Source: Desulfobacterales bacterium (GTDB lineage: Bacteria > Desulfobacterota > Desulfobacteria > Desulfobacterales > C00003060). Taken from it: a DNA stretch of 41,636 nucleotides. Below are positions 28,665 through 38,079 of this stretch, one piece after another. The notes beneath the pieces were generated by a model, which was given only the letters and a program-made list of their open reading frames with translations, had not been told where the DNA came from and made no database searches. Every line of letters begins with the position of its first letter. Within the stretch, counting starts at the first letter, position 1. Both the position numbers and the translations under genes were made by a program. The stretch covers positions 1 to 41,636 of the forward strand of contig JABXJX010000009.1 of the NCBI GenBank assembly GCA_013375375.1. The letters run 5' to 3'.

Positions 28665-29111
28665 ATGAAGAATGACTGGATGACCACATCGAGTTTTGAG
28701 CGCATGCATGAGGTGATCTCTGCCATTAATGTGCTATCTATTCACGCAAAACTTGTGAAAGCCAAAGTGATAGACCCGACTGATCAAGCCGATATTCAAC
28801 GGGCTAGGGATCGTCTGTTAACTTTTCTGGGTCGCTTTCAAGTCCTAATCCAAAATGCTGAACAAGGTGGTGCCACCGTTGTCGGTGCTGATCCACGGTT
28901 GGGCGAGCTGGCCCTGCGATTTCTATCTCACAAACGGCGTTTATCGCATCGAACACCTCTATATGAGATGTCCTTTGATAGACTGAGGGAACTGATTAAA
29001 GTGGATAATTCGGAAAGCTTACCCGATCTTATATCATGTCTAAGGGACCTGCGTTCGCTGGTGGAGCAGCACGCTTATGCTGATGTAGTCGATCTTCTCG
29101 GAGACGTGTAG
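28665..29111 (+). CDS. Unknown helical protein in the Argonaute operon
   Basis: 148-aa ORF 28 nt after the PIWI stop, with AGAAAGGA upstream of ATG. Confidence 0.65.
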   Translation: MKNDWMTTSSFERMHEVISAINVLSIHAKLVKAKVIDPTDQADIQRARDRLLTFLGRFQVLIQNAEQGGATVVGADPRLGELALRFLSHKRRLSHRTPLYEMSFDRLRELIKVDNSESLPDLISCLRDLRSLVEQHAYADVVDLLGDV

Positions 29112-29113
29112 AG

Positions 29114-30322
29114 ATGCAAGACCTTTTGATGCGACGCAATCAGGAACTTATTCACAATATTGAGGTGCTGCTCGATTCCATAGATAAGGTGCAAATCCCT
29201 GAGGAGCTTCAGCCCTACAAGAAATATGTTGTACAAATGTGTAAAACGCTCCAAGGACATATCAATCGAAATATTGCCCACCTACGATTAGACCAAATAG
29301 ACATTTTGGACGATGTGCTTAGTAACACAAAGCAAGTCACTCAATATGTCCGTCTTTTGAGCTCGCGCCTGTCCACCCCACTTCTGCGTGCTTCGTCGTC
29401 CGACCGGCTTTCTCTCTACATCATCGGGTGGTTGCACAAAGAGCATCCTCAGACGGCGAATTATCCACCAGCCTTTGTTGACGGAGGCTGCTCAGTCTTT
29501 CCGTTTGAGTTATCACCTGTCTATTTTTTCCCGTCGGCTGAACAGCGAGGGCTTTTATATCAGCCTTTACTCTTTCATGAATTCGGTCATTTTCTCTACG
29601 TTCGCCATAAGCCTGAGATGGATGATCTAGTATCCGAACTCCGGCAGGACGTTACTGATTTACTCGTGCCTGTCTCACAGCGGAATGATCGCTATGCGGA
29701 AGAACAGGCGGAAAAGCGCCAAGTAATTGCGGATACATGGTATATCTGGGCTCAGGAATTATTCTGTGACGCGGTGGGCTTTGAGATAGGTGGTCCCAGT
29801 TTTCTATATGCTTTTTCTTCATTCGTCGGAGGGTTGCATCAAGGAGATTTTTCCCGTCAGCCAAAAGACTTGCGGCTGAGTGACCACCCAGTTACTTGGC
29901 TGCGTGTACGCTTTCTGGCAGAGTGGGCGGCAACTTCCGGTTTTGCTGACTTAGCAAAAGCTATAGAAGAAGAATGGAGCATGGTTGCCCAGATTATCGG
30001 CGCAGTGGAAGATTATCATGGCTTTTACCATGAAACATTATCGAAGGCGATCAAGGATACCATCCAGGACATGCTAACAGAAGCCTCACCCCGAAAACAC
30101 ACTGATTCTGAAGCAACCGCTGGTGGCTGGAGTCCAACCTCCGACTCGCCTGTGCGTTTGCTCAATTGGGCTTGGCAGATTTACACAAATGACTATGAGC
30201 AGTACCCTACTTGGGAAGCCGAACAGATAGAATTACTTATCTCTAATGCAACTTACAACCTCCAAAATGGAGAACAGTCAGAAAACGACAAAGGGGTCTT
30301 GTCATTGAAAACATTTGCATGA
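29114..30322 (+). CDS. HExxH zinc-metallopeptidase-like protein in the Argonaute operon
   Basis: PLLFHEFGHFLYVRH (HExxH) and downstream WAQELFCDAVGFEIGG (candidate third-ligand ExxxD); 2-nt gap after the previous stop. Confidence 0.7.
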   Translation: MQDLLMRRNQELIHNIEVLLDSIDKVQIPEELQPYKKYVVQMCKTLQGHINRNIAHLRLDQIDILDDVLSNTKQVTQYVRLLSSRLSTPLLRASSSDRLSLYIIGWLHKEHPQTANYPPAFVDGGCSVFPFELSPVYFFPSAEQRGLLYQPLLFHEFGHFLYVRHKPEMDDLVSELRQDVTDLLVPVSQRNDRYAEEQAEKRQVIADTWYIWAQELFCDAVGFEIGGPSFLYAFSSFVGGLHQGDFSRQPKDLRLSDHPVTWLRVRFLAEWAATSGFADLAKAIEEEWSMVAQIIGAVEDYHGFYHETLSKAIKDTIQDMLTEASPRKHTDSEATAGGWSPTSDSPVRLLNWAWQIYTNDYEQYPTWEAEQIELLISNATYNLQNGEQSENDKGVLSLKTFA

Positions 30323-30400
30323 TGTTGCCTAATGCAGGATCCTTCCTCTATTACTTCAACGCACACTTGATAAGCGTCGCATTCAGCTTCCTCACTTCAT

Positions 30401-31114
30401 CTACCCCAACTGCCACGTCGGCTCGTCCTCAAAGTGGATATTGTTCACCTGGAGCCAATGCACAGGATCAAACTCGGGCCTGCTTGCGTACGCCCTTGTG
30501 AGTCCCACACTCAATACCACTGCCACATTGCTCTGTAATCGTTTCACGAGGTGCTGAACAAGGGCCTCATTGGGGGTGACGTGATCATCGCCGTACAGGC
30601 GTATATCCGTCACGCCACAGTCGGGATAGAAATCGCTATCATTGAATTGCAAGCGAATCTGACTCGGCCTATCTGACCTCTTTCGAATGTAAAGCATCGG
30701 ACGTCCCCGCGGTACAACGCATCCAAGGGAAGCCGACCCCTTGCCAACCTCAACAGCGTAAGACTCGCTGCCCACTGCCGTTAGATCATCCCCAAAAACA
30801 TCCCTTAATCTCGGCTTAGCGATCTGGGTAAGGAGGCTCCAGAATTTTCCTGCCTTAAGCGTCCCGATGGTCCTTGCTCTGGATAGATCAACGACATGAT
30901 CTTCGACTTCGGGCCTCCTTTGGAGAGATCTGGGTGTGCCGAGATCCACAACGACACGCATGTCAAACGGACCATTATTGCGGACCAGGAGATTTGTACT
31001 CAGCCTCCCCGCTACGGACACTGGCCTCACATGGTGTCCAGTATCCATATCGACGCCTGCGACACACATATAGCCCCGCTGCATCCGGGTTAGATGATTA
31101 ACGACGATCCTCAT
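30401..31114 (-). CDS. Hypothetical protein, possibly dual-OB nucleic-acid-binding type
   Basis: 237-aa ORF MRIVVNHLTRMQRGYMCVAGVDMDTGHHVRPV...; beta-rich and next to DUF488 genes. Family call tentative. Confidence 0.4.
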   Translation of the reverse strand: MRIVVNHLTRMQRGYMCVAGVDMDTGHHVRPVSVAGRLSTNLLVRNNGPFDMRVVVDLGTPRSLQRRPEVEDHVVDLSRARTIGTLKAGKFWSLLTQIAKPRLRDVFGDDLTAVGSESYAVEVGKGSASLGCVVPRGRPMLYIRKRSDRPSQIRLQFNDSDFYPDCGVTDIRLYGDDHVTPNEALVQHLVKRLQSNVAVVLSVGLTRAYASRPEFDPVHWLQVNNIHFEDEPTWQLG

Positions 31115-31123
31115 GCGGCTTTT

Positions 31124-31561
31124 CTACAGGTGGACTATCTTTATATTCCCCCACTTGTCTTTGAGGTACTCCGAAACCAAGCGTCTATGGCAATGATCTG
31201 CCGTCGGCTCGCTGCAAAGGAGAACAGCCGGGACTTCAAACAGTGCCTTGTCAACTTTTTCTTCAATCCTGCGTTCTGCCATCAGTGCCATGAAACGTCT
31301 CTCGTAATCCTGCCAGGTTATTTTCTTATTCTTGTAGTCGTCGAGGATATCATTGGTGGGGGCAAGTATGGACATATGGATATATTCCGCGGCGCACAGT
31401 TCCTGGAGAAAGAAGGAGAGATCATCTCGCTTGGTGAAACCCGCGAGCTGGGAAGAGTTGTTCAGTCTCACATCTATGAGACGCTTGATTCCGGCCTTTT
31501 TCAATGCGCTGAAGAACTGTCGAGCTTTTTTCTTGGCAAAACCGATTGTGTAGACTTCCAC
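31124..31561 (-). CDS. DUF488 family protein (copy 1)
   Basis: VYTIGFAKKKARQFFSALKKAGIKRLIDVRLNNSSQLAGFTKRDDL and LLCSEPTADHCHRRLVSEYL. Confidence 0.85.
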   Translation of the reverse strand: MEVYTIGFAKKKARQFFSALKKAGIKRLIDVRLNNSSQLAGFTKRDDLSFFLQELCAAEYIHMSILAPTNDILDDYKNKKITWQDYERRFMALMAERRIEEKVDKALFEVPAVLLCSEPTADHCHRRLVSEYLKDKWGNIKIVHL

Positions 31562-32121
31562 TCGGGGACCTCCTCCTTGGGCTCGAAAAAGCTTAGTTGA
31601 GCCTGCTCACCCTTGCTCTGGTATGCCTCCTGGGCAAGTTCGTCTTCATCTTGAACCGTGCCATCTCCACGAATGTGCCGAACACTTACTCCTCGCTTCG
31701 CGAGCACCCGACCGACAAGAAGCTGGCGATGGCAATTTGCAGGGTTTTCTTCACTGCACATCACAGCCACGCGATAGTTCTTGATTCCTTTTATCAGGCG
31801 ATCAATGCCTTCAAGAAACAACGGAGATTCAGCAATCCGCGAATACAAAACAAACCCTTGGTTGTCGTAAAATTTCGAGCCCTGTGGCCTTCCGCCAAGC
31901 TCCCTTCCCAGAAATAAATACTTAATGCCACTTGCTTTAAGTGCCTTCTCAAACCCCCCCTTGTTAAATTGGGGTGAGAACCGCGAAAACGGCTTGGAAC
32001 GTACGTCAACGAGCACTTCAATCTTGTGGGATTGTAGTAGATTGATGAACACCTCCAACGAATGGTTGGAATGACCAACAGTGAATATGGTGAGTTTTCC
32101 TTGTAACTGGTTGTCGTTCAT
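31501..32121 (-). CDS. DUF488 family protein (copy 2)
   Basis: IFTVGHSNHSLEVFINLLQSHKIEVLVDVRSKPFSRFSPQFNKGG and VMCSEENPANCHRQLLVGRVL; 3' end overlaps copy 1 start. Confidence 0.9.
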   Translation of the reverse strand: MNDNQLQGKLTIFTVGHSNHSLEVFINLLQSHKIEVLVDVRSKPFSRFSPQFNKGGFEKALKASGIKYLFLGRELGGRPQGSKFYDNQGFVLYSRIAESPLFLEGIDRLIKGIKNYRVAVMCSEENPANCHRQLLVGRVLAKRGVSVRHIRGDGTVQDEDELAQEAYQSKGEQAQLSFFEPKEEVPEWKSTQSVLPRKKLDSSSAH

Positions 32122-32132
32122 GTCAGCTCATC

Positions 32133-32234
32133 TCAGAATCCAAGCCTTGCTGCGACGTCTTCGTAATGCAGAGGTTCCCCGTAGAGCTCTTCCAGTTCAG
32201 AGAAAGGGGTCGCTCTGCAATTTTTCTTGGTTTC
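32133..32234 (-). pseudogene. Possible C-terminal gene remnant upstream of the DUF488 genes
   Basis: Open frame ETKKNCRATPFSELEELYGEPLHYEDVAARLGF* closed upstream by TAA. Confidence 0.25.
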
Positions 32235-32363
32235 TTACCGCTATAGCTGTGGCACAAATACAGCTTGACCTGTCGAGCCAGTTTTTCATCTCAGGACAGT
32301 TTTGTCAAATGTGTAGGTACTGACACCTTTCTTTCCCAAACGGAGCTATAGAGGAGGGCTAAC

Positions 32364-35135
32364 TTATTTCGAGTGTTTCCTAATTACTCCCTCAATATCG
32401 CTCGGGTGAAAAGATACATCTGCATTCCACTTTCCAAAGCCACCGTGTGAATTGACGGCATTCACCCATTCTTTCAGATATGCCCTTTTTGTTCTATTCC
32501 GTGCATTATCTTGTCCCTTCGTTTCCAGAATCAAATGCTGGCCATTTGTCAGTTTGATGATGAAGTCTGGGTAATATTTCCTTATTACGCCTTGATAATT
32601 GTAGAGTATGGTAAAGCCCAAATGGTCATTTTTTACATAGGATTTTACCAGCGGACTCTTATCAAAAGCATAGGCCTCCGATGCTTCCCATGTGCTATCA
32701 AACACAACATGATTTATATGTGATTTTTGTGCCCACTCGCACGGTTTACTGGTATCCCATGTCCTCATCTGCCATGTTGATCGAATAGGATTTTCCGAAT
32801 CAAAGACCGGCACCAATTCTTCAGTGTTCTCCGCCCTGATTAAGTCCCATATATGCTGAACAATCTTATTCATGTTCAGCAGAATAAGAACTCGCCGTTT
32901 CCATTCTTCAAGACCGAACAAGTCGTTTCTAATGACAATCTTGTTAGAATTTACAAAGCCTTGGATAAGTCTTACAAGCTGAGCAAGAAGATATTCCTTT
33001 GTCCCCTTCCAGTTAGGCTTTTCATTATTGTAAATCTGGGAGGCAATCTTGAATATTATGGTTTGCAGCCTGTTCTCTTCCGCAATCCGCTTCAGATCGA
33101 TTTCAGAAATAACTGTTGGATTTGGTTTGCCCGCAATAATTGCTGCCAGTTCGGCATGTGTAATGCTGTCATAAGGATCAAGCTCAATTGGCGCAACCTT
33201 GTCATAATCAAGAGCAAGTCGGGTTCTATAAACGTGTTCTATACGGATGATATTGGGCCATGATATTTTGTGTTCCTGCTTTTCCTTTACCGGCTCAATC
33301 GTAGTTTTAGGCTTAGGTGGTGGAGGTGCGACCTCGTCTCCGCCCTCGTGTGGCAGGAAAGTAAATGGCACACCGAAAATATTAACATACTCGGGCTCGT
33401 ATAGCCCGCCGTCACCCACATCATAGCATGTCCTTCTTAATCCGCGGCCAACAACCTGTTCGCACAAAAGCTGGCTGGAAAAAGCTCTGAGTCCCATAAT
33501 ATGTGTGACTGTCTTGGCATCCCATCCTTCAGAAAGCATTCCAACAGAAACCACATTTTGAATCTGCTCTCCTACCTCGCCAATCTTACCCACAGTATCC
33601 ACCTGTCTGCGCAGCAGTTCAGCCTGTTCTTTTTTGGTAAGCTTTTTCTCAGCCTTGTCTGTCCAATCGACAGAAATGCTTTCTGCTTCTTCCTCTGCCT
33701 TCTTCAAAACCTTGCTGTCTATTTGTAGCGTCTTTTCTGAATCACAGAGCTCAGGAATCAAAACCTGATTATGCTCAAAGGCATAATTGATCCGTGCGGA
33801 TGTCTCTGTCCTGTTTGCCACCGTGATCATCACAGGCGGAACCTTATGGCCGGTCTTTTCCCAATTCTCTTTGGTTACGAGCCAGTCTTTGCCCAGCAGG
33901 TAATAAGCATTAGTGACCAAGTCTGGCAAGGGCTCACTCTCCTTAGCCCTTCTGTTTATGTCATCTTTAACCTCATCGTCCATATAGATGTGGTAAAGTC
34001 GTGGCTTGAGTTCTCTCGTCATTCTACTGTCGTCTCTTATCACTACCCGCGGCGTTTTGACCAATCCTGACTCAATAGCATCATTCAGTCCAAAATCGCT
34101 GACAATCCAACCGAAAAGTGCCTCTTCGGTGCTCTTCTTACCTGATGGTGCAATGGGAGTGGCCGACATGTCAAAGCTGCGCACGATGCCTCTGCTTCTG
34201 TGTATTCGGTCTAATCCGCTCACCCACACCGTAGCTTGCTCTATTTCTTCCTTTTTGACTCCCTTTACCTTACTTTCGGCAGGAACTCTCCAGGCATGGT
34301 GTGCCTCATCATTTATCACAACGATATTTCTGGCGTTTGCCATATCGCCAAGCACTTCCCGGACATAGGCCTCATCGCTTTTTGGGCCACGTTTATCTAC
34401 GGTTTTCTTTTTAGCAATTTGCTCTTCAGATTCCCAGGAAAGTGCATGCCAGTTTTGAATTAGCACCTTCCCCTGTCGCAGTTTATCCATCAGGGCTGGG
34501 GGAACAACATTGAACTCTTCGTAATAATTGTTCGGATCATTGGGATTGAGCACAGACAAACGGCTTTTGACTGTCAGGCCGGGAGCAACTACCAGCACAT
34601 TCTTTGAAAAACGCGTATCCTTGATATTGGCCACCTTATTGAGTACCTGCCAGGCTATTAGCATCGACATTACCACTGTCTTGCCAGAGCCCGTGGCCAT
34701 CTTGCAACACCAGCGAACAAAGTCTCCCCCATCTGACGGTATTTCTACCCCCACCCTGTCTGAGTCTGGCGCTTCAGTAAGCCAGATAAGGGTTTCAATA
34801 GCCTCGAGCTGGCAGAAGAAAAAACGACTGTCTTTTCGCTCTTCCAGGTCACGCCAGTGATTGAGAAGGCGCTTGGTAATTCCCGTAACACCGGAATAGT
34901 TGTTCTCCTGCCATTCTTTCACACGCGGTCTGATCTTGTTGACAAGTTCTATGGGCACAAATATTCCTGGATCGTCAAAAGCCCTGGAGCCAGGTGTTGC
35001 AATTACATATCCGGCGGGCCTTCGACCGTCAGCCTTTGAAAAGGTGCGGCTTTCGCGGTTATACAACCAATACTTTGTGGGTTCTTCAAACGGCGGATTT
35101 ATGATGAGCCTGTCTATTGTAGTTCTCTTTTTCAT
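32364..35135 (-). CDS. Type III-like restriction endonuclease subunit (SF2 helicase + PD-(D/E)XK)
   Basis: WCCKMATGSGKTVVMSMLIAWQ Walker A, INDEAHHAW (DEAH-like box), QVVGRGLRR (motif VI), C-terminal YYPDFIIKLTNGQHLILETKGQDN (PD...ExK). Confidence 0.88.
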   Translation of the reverse strand: MKKRTTIDRLIINPPFEEPTKYWLYNRESRTFSKADGRRPAGYVIATPGSRAFDDPGIFVPIELVNKIRPRVKEWQENNYSGVTGITKRLLNHWRDLEERKDSRFFFCQLEAIETLIWLTEAPDSDRVGVEIPSDGGDFVRWCCKMATGSGKTVVMSMLIAWQVLNKVANIKDTRFSKNVLVVAPGLTVKSRLSVLNPNDPNNYYEEFNVVPPALMDKLRQGKVLIQNWHALSWESEEQIAKKKTVDKRGPKSDEAYVREVLGDMANARNIVVINDEAHHAWRVPAESKVKGVKKEEIEQATVWVSGLDRIHRSRGIVRSFDMSATPIAPSGKKSTEEALFGWIVSDFGLNDAIESGLVKTPRVVIRDDSRMTRELKPRLYHIYMDDEVKDDINRRAKESEPLPDLVTNAYYLLGKDWLVTKENWEKTGHKVPPVMITVANRTETSARINYAFEHNQVLIPELCDSEKTLQIDSKVLKKAEEEAESISVDWTDKAEKKLTKKEQAELLRRQVDTVGKIGEVGEQIQNVVSVGMLSEGWDAKTVTHIMGLRAFSSQLLCEQVVGRGLRRTCYDVGDGGLYEPEYVNIFGVPFTFLPHEGGDEVAPPPPKPKTTIEPVKEKQEHKISWPNIIRIEHVYRTRLALDYDKVAPIELDPYDSITHAELAAIIAGKPNPTVISEIDLKRIAEENRLQTIIFKIASQIYNNEKPNWKGTKEYLLAQLVRLIQGFVNSNKIVIRNDLFGLEEWKRRVLILLNMNKIVQHIWDLIRAENTEELVPVFDSENPIRSTWQMRTWDTSKPCEWAQKSHINHVVFDSTWEASEAYAFDKSPLVKSYVKNDHLGFTILYNYQGVIRKYYPDFIIKLTNGQHLILETKGQDNARNRTKRAYLKEWVNAVNSHGGFGKWNADVSFHPSDIEGVIRKHSK

Positions 35136-35136
35136 A

Positions 35137-38013
35137 TCACAACCTCATAATCTTCAGGCTCTCAATTCCACGGTCGTCAATGATTTTAACTGCAATTTGC
35201 TTTGACATCTCAAAAGGCAGACTGACTGTTCCCCGGTATGCCTCGATTCTTTCTTCATCAATTTGTGCCTTCAGGTTTCGCGCCAATTTGTTCCAACCCT
35301 CTTTTGCGCCTGCCAGGGGGAAGAAAACCTGTGAAGGGAAAAGGCTCCTTCCGTCATAGTCCGTGTCGAGCATCCACATGGCAATGTTATTCTTGCCACC
35401 AGATTCCACATTGCCGATTTTGGTGTTGTAATAGTCAAAGCCTAGCACCTCGACCTGTAGCTTACCCTTGTGCTCGCCCTTCTTGATGTCCAACACCCTT
35501 ACATCCGGCTGACCTACAAGCCAGAAGCTCTCATTGCTTAAGCGCTTCTTTTTTAAATCATCTGTGAGAAGATCGGCGTTCATCTGCACCTTTAGAAACT
35601 TCATACCGGCAGTTTCCGGTGGCATCTCGTCAATATCCTTGGCTGCCTCATCATCAAACTGGAAGGCAACAAAAAGCAGTATGTGCGGATTAAAAGGCCG
35701 TGCTTCCTGCCAGGCTTCCTCGACCTGGCGTTGCTCCAAGGGTGCATGTTCCGGGCCGAAAGAGATCAAAACCTTTTCAGGCTTCCAGATAGGAACGGCC
35801 TCTGCAACTGTGTCAGCACCAGCATCGCTTCTCTTGGTTTCTGCTTCAGCGTGCAAATAACGTGTTCCTGCAAGAGGTTCAACCCGCGAAAACATAATCC
35901 GCTGTCCCGCTTTCCCACGGATGCCTGTTTTTAGAAGCTCCTGTCGCCATTCGTCCTGTCGCAAGGTCTCTCCAGAGCGGGTTACACTTTCGTCCCCGAC
36001 CTCTTTGTCCTCCGCAATTTCTTCAAAGGACTTTGCAACCGGCGCAGGCACAGCCTCAACAGTAAACGGCCCGGTGATGTGTTTTCTCTTCTTGTCAACA
36101 AGCGGCTGGTCATAAAGGGTTTCTTCTTTGGGTGGTTCATTGTTGGCAATGGATTTGAGGGTGATGTGCGGCACTGTCTTGTATTTGAAGCCGCTTCCAA
36201 CCCCTTCGTCAGGATGTGCCAGCTCATAGTAATCATAGATGGCAGTCATGAGCCTCTGTTTCGCCAAGGTAAGGGCCACTCTGGATGTATCGCAGGTGAT
36301 CCATCGTCTGCCCCACTGCTCGGCAACATAGGCGATAGTGCCACTTCCGCAGGTGGGGTCAAGGACAAGATCACCAGGGTCTGTAGCCATAAGAAGACAA
36401 CGCTGAATTACCTTGTTTGATGTCTGAACAACATACTGAATATCAGTTGCACCATGCGTATCATTCCATAAATTATGCAGGGGCTGCACAGGAAAATCAT
36501 CGTGATATTGCACGAAACAAGGGAGATTGCCGGGTGCCGTGATGCGCCCTACTTGGACTAAACGGCTCATCCCTTCTTTGTGCGTTCTCCAGCTCTTTCT
36601 TCCACATTTGAAAGTGCGGCCTTCAAACTCAAAATCATACATGCACGTCGGGGTATAGCCCGAGGAAGAGAGGGAACTCGTAAAAAAGACTCGAGCATCT
36701 TTGGGTAAATTCCTCGGATTTCTTTTTTCATCCAGCGTCATTTTTCGACGCGTTCCATCTGAAAGCTCAACCCATGTATACCCAGTTCCTTCACCAATTG
36801 GCTTTCCCTCAAATAGCTCTCTATACTTAATATTTCGCACATCTTTTGCATACCAAAGAATATAATCGGACACGCCGGCTAGCCCTGAGCTTCCGAGCGG
36901 CAGGGTTTTCTTGAATGTTATAAGGCTAAAAAAGTTCTCCGACCCAAAAACCTCGCCGAGCAACTCCCTAACATGATGTATGTTCTCGTCTCCGATTTGC
37001 ACCAAGCAGCTTCCGCTATTATGTAGAAGCTCTCGCGCTAGCATTAGCCGGTCGCGCAGATAAGTCAAATAGGAATGAATCCCCAGTTCCCAGGTGTCCC
37101 TGAAAGCCTTTATCATCTCTGGTTCGGCAGTCAGATCTTCATCTTTTCCGTCCTTGACATCCCGCTTGTTCACAAATGGCTGAAAGTTAGAGCCGTACTT
37201 GATGCCATACGGCGGATCAATATAGACCATCTGTACCTTGCCGCCCATGCCTTCCTTTTCCAGCAAAGAATTCATCACAAGCAGGCTGTCTCCTGCAATC
37301 AAACGGTTTGTCCAACCCTCTTTGTGCTTGTAGAATTCAATTGCCTGTCTGAGCGGTCTTTCAAACTGTTCAAAAAGAGAAGCCTGGACAGGGCCTTTTT
37401 CTTCTTTCTTGACAGTCTCAATTATTCTTTTTGGATCGATCCGCTCGTGGACATGCAATGAGACGGTGTCTACCTCAAGGCTTGTGTGTTCCGCCTTTCC
37501 GGCCCACTGAAGCTGAGGGTCAAGATGCGGGTCGTATTCATATTTGTTCTTCTTAGACTGTAGCGGATCGGTCTTGGGATTCACAAGCCCTACAGGGGGG
37601 TTGTTCAGCCGCTCTTTGTCCTTGTGCTCATATTGTTCAATCGGCTTTTGACCCTTGCTTCTTGTCGCCATGCCCACATCCTTTCCTGTCTTGCCGGTTT
37701 TTTGCTTTGCACGTTTACTGTTTGCCTGTTTTGCCTTGGTTCTTTTCCTGCTGGTGTTTCCCAAAATAGCCCTTATCAAATCATGTTTTTTATGAGACTC
37801 TGCTGTAAGTTCAAACGCATGCAAGATTTCCTTTAATTCCGAAACTCTCAAAAAATCAAGAATTTGCTCTAAAGTGAGGCTCCTGATCTTCATCAAGGCG
37901 TCAACAATATCCGCCTTTTTATTCACAGAAGGCCCAGAAACCTCGAAATACCTACAGATGTCAACAAGCCCTTTTTTTGTAAGGCATTCCAGCACTTTTC
38001 TTTTGGTAATCAT
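35137..38013 (-). CDS. Type III-like adenine-specific DNA methyltransferase (Mod) with N-terminal SAP-like repeats
   Basis: MVYIDPPYGIKYGSNF (DPPY), DLVLDPTCGSGTIAYVAEQWGRRWITCDTSRVA (motif I-like). Adjacent to Res. Confidence 0.88.
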   Translation of the reverse strand: MITKRKVLECLTKKGLVDICRYFEVSGPSVNKKADIVDALMKIRSLTLEQILDFLRVSELKEILHAFELTAESHKKHDLIRAILGNTSRKRTKAKQANSKRAKQKTGKTGKDVGMATRSKGQKPIEQYEHKDKERLNNPPVGLVNPKTDPLQSKKNKYEYDPHLDPQLQWAGKAEHTSLEVDTVSLHVHERIDPKRIIETVKKEEKGPVQASLFEQFERPLRQAIEFYKHKEGWTNRLIAGDSLLVMNSLLEKEGMGGKVQMVYIDPPYGIKYGSNFQPFVNKRDVKDGKDEDLTAEPEMIKAFRDTWELGIHSYLTYLRDRLMLARELLHNSGSCLVQIGDENIHHVRELLGEVFGSENFFSLITFKKTLPLGSSGLAGVSDYILWYAKDVRNIKYRELFEGKPIGEGTGYTWVELSDGTRRKMTLDEKRNPRNLPKDARVFFTSSLSSSGYTPTCMYDFEFEGRTFKCGRKSWRTHKEGMSRLVQVGRITAPGNLPCFVQYHDDFPVQPLHNLWNDTHGATDIQYVVQTSNKVIQRCLLMATDPGDLVLDPTCGSGTIAYVAEQWGRRWITCDTSRVALTLAKQRLMTAIYDYYELAHPDEGVGSGFKYKTVPHITLKSIANNEPPKEETLYDQPLVDKKRKHITGPFTVEAVPAPVAKSFEEIAEDKEVGDESVTRSGETLRQDEWRQELLKTGIRGKAGQRIMFSRVEPLAGTRYLHAEAETKRSDAGADTVAEAVPIWKPEKVLISFGPEHAPLEQRQVEEAWQEARPFNPHILLFVAFQFDDEAAKDIDEMPPETAGMKFLKVQMNADLLTDDLKKKRLSNESFWLVGQPDVRVLDIKKGEHKGKLQVEVLGFDYYNTKIGNVESGGKNNIAMWMLDTDYDGRSLFPSQVFFPLAGAKEGWNKLARNLKAQIDEERIEAYRGTVSLPFEMSKQIAVKIIDDRGIESLKIMRL

Positions 38014-38061
38014 AGGCCAAAAAACCGAAAACAGGGGGTCGCGTCTACACTCTTGACAAAT

Positions 38062-38079
38062 GTGGTAATCGTGGTAATC
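38062..38079. repeat. Tandem 9-bp direct repeat GTGGTAATC x2 upstream of mod
   Basis: GTGGTAATC at 38062-38070 and 38071-38079. Confidence 0.5.

Noticed and set aside
31094-31600. 168-aa + strand ORF
   Set aside because: Antisense to a DUF488 gene with conserved motifs; no independent support.
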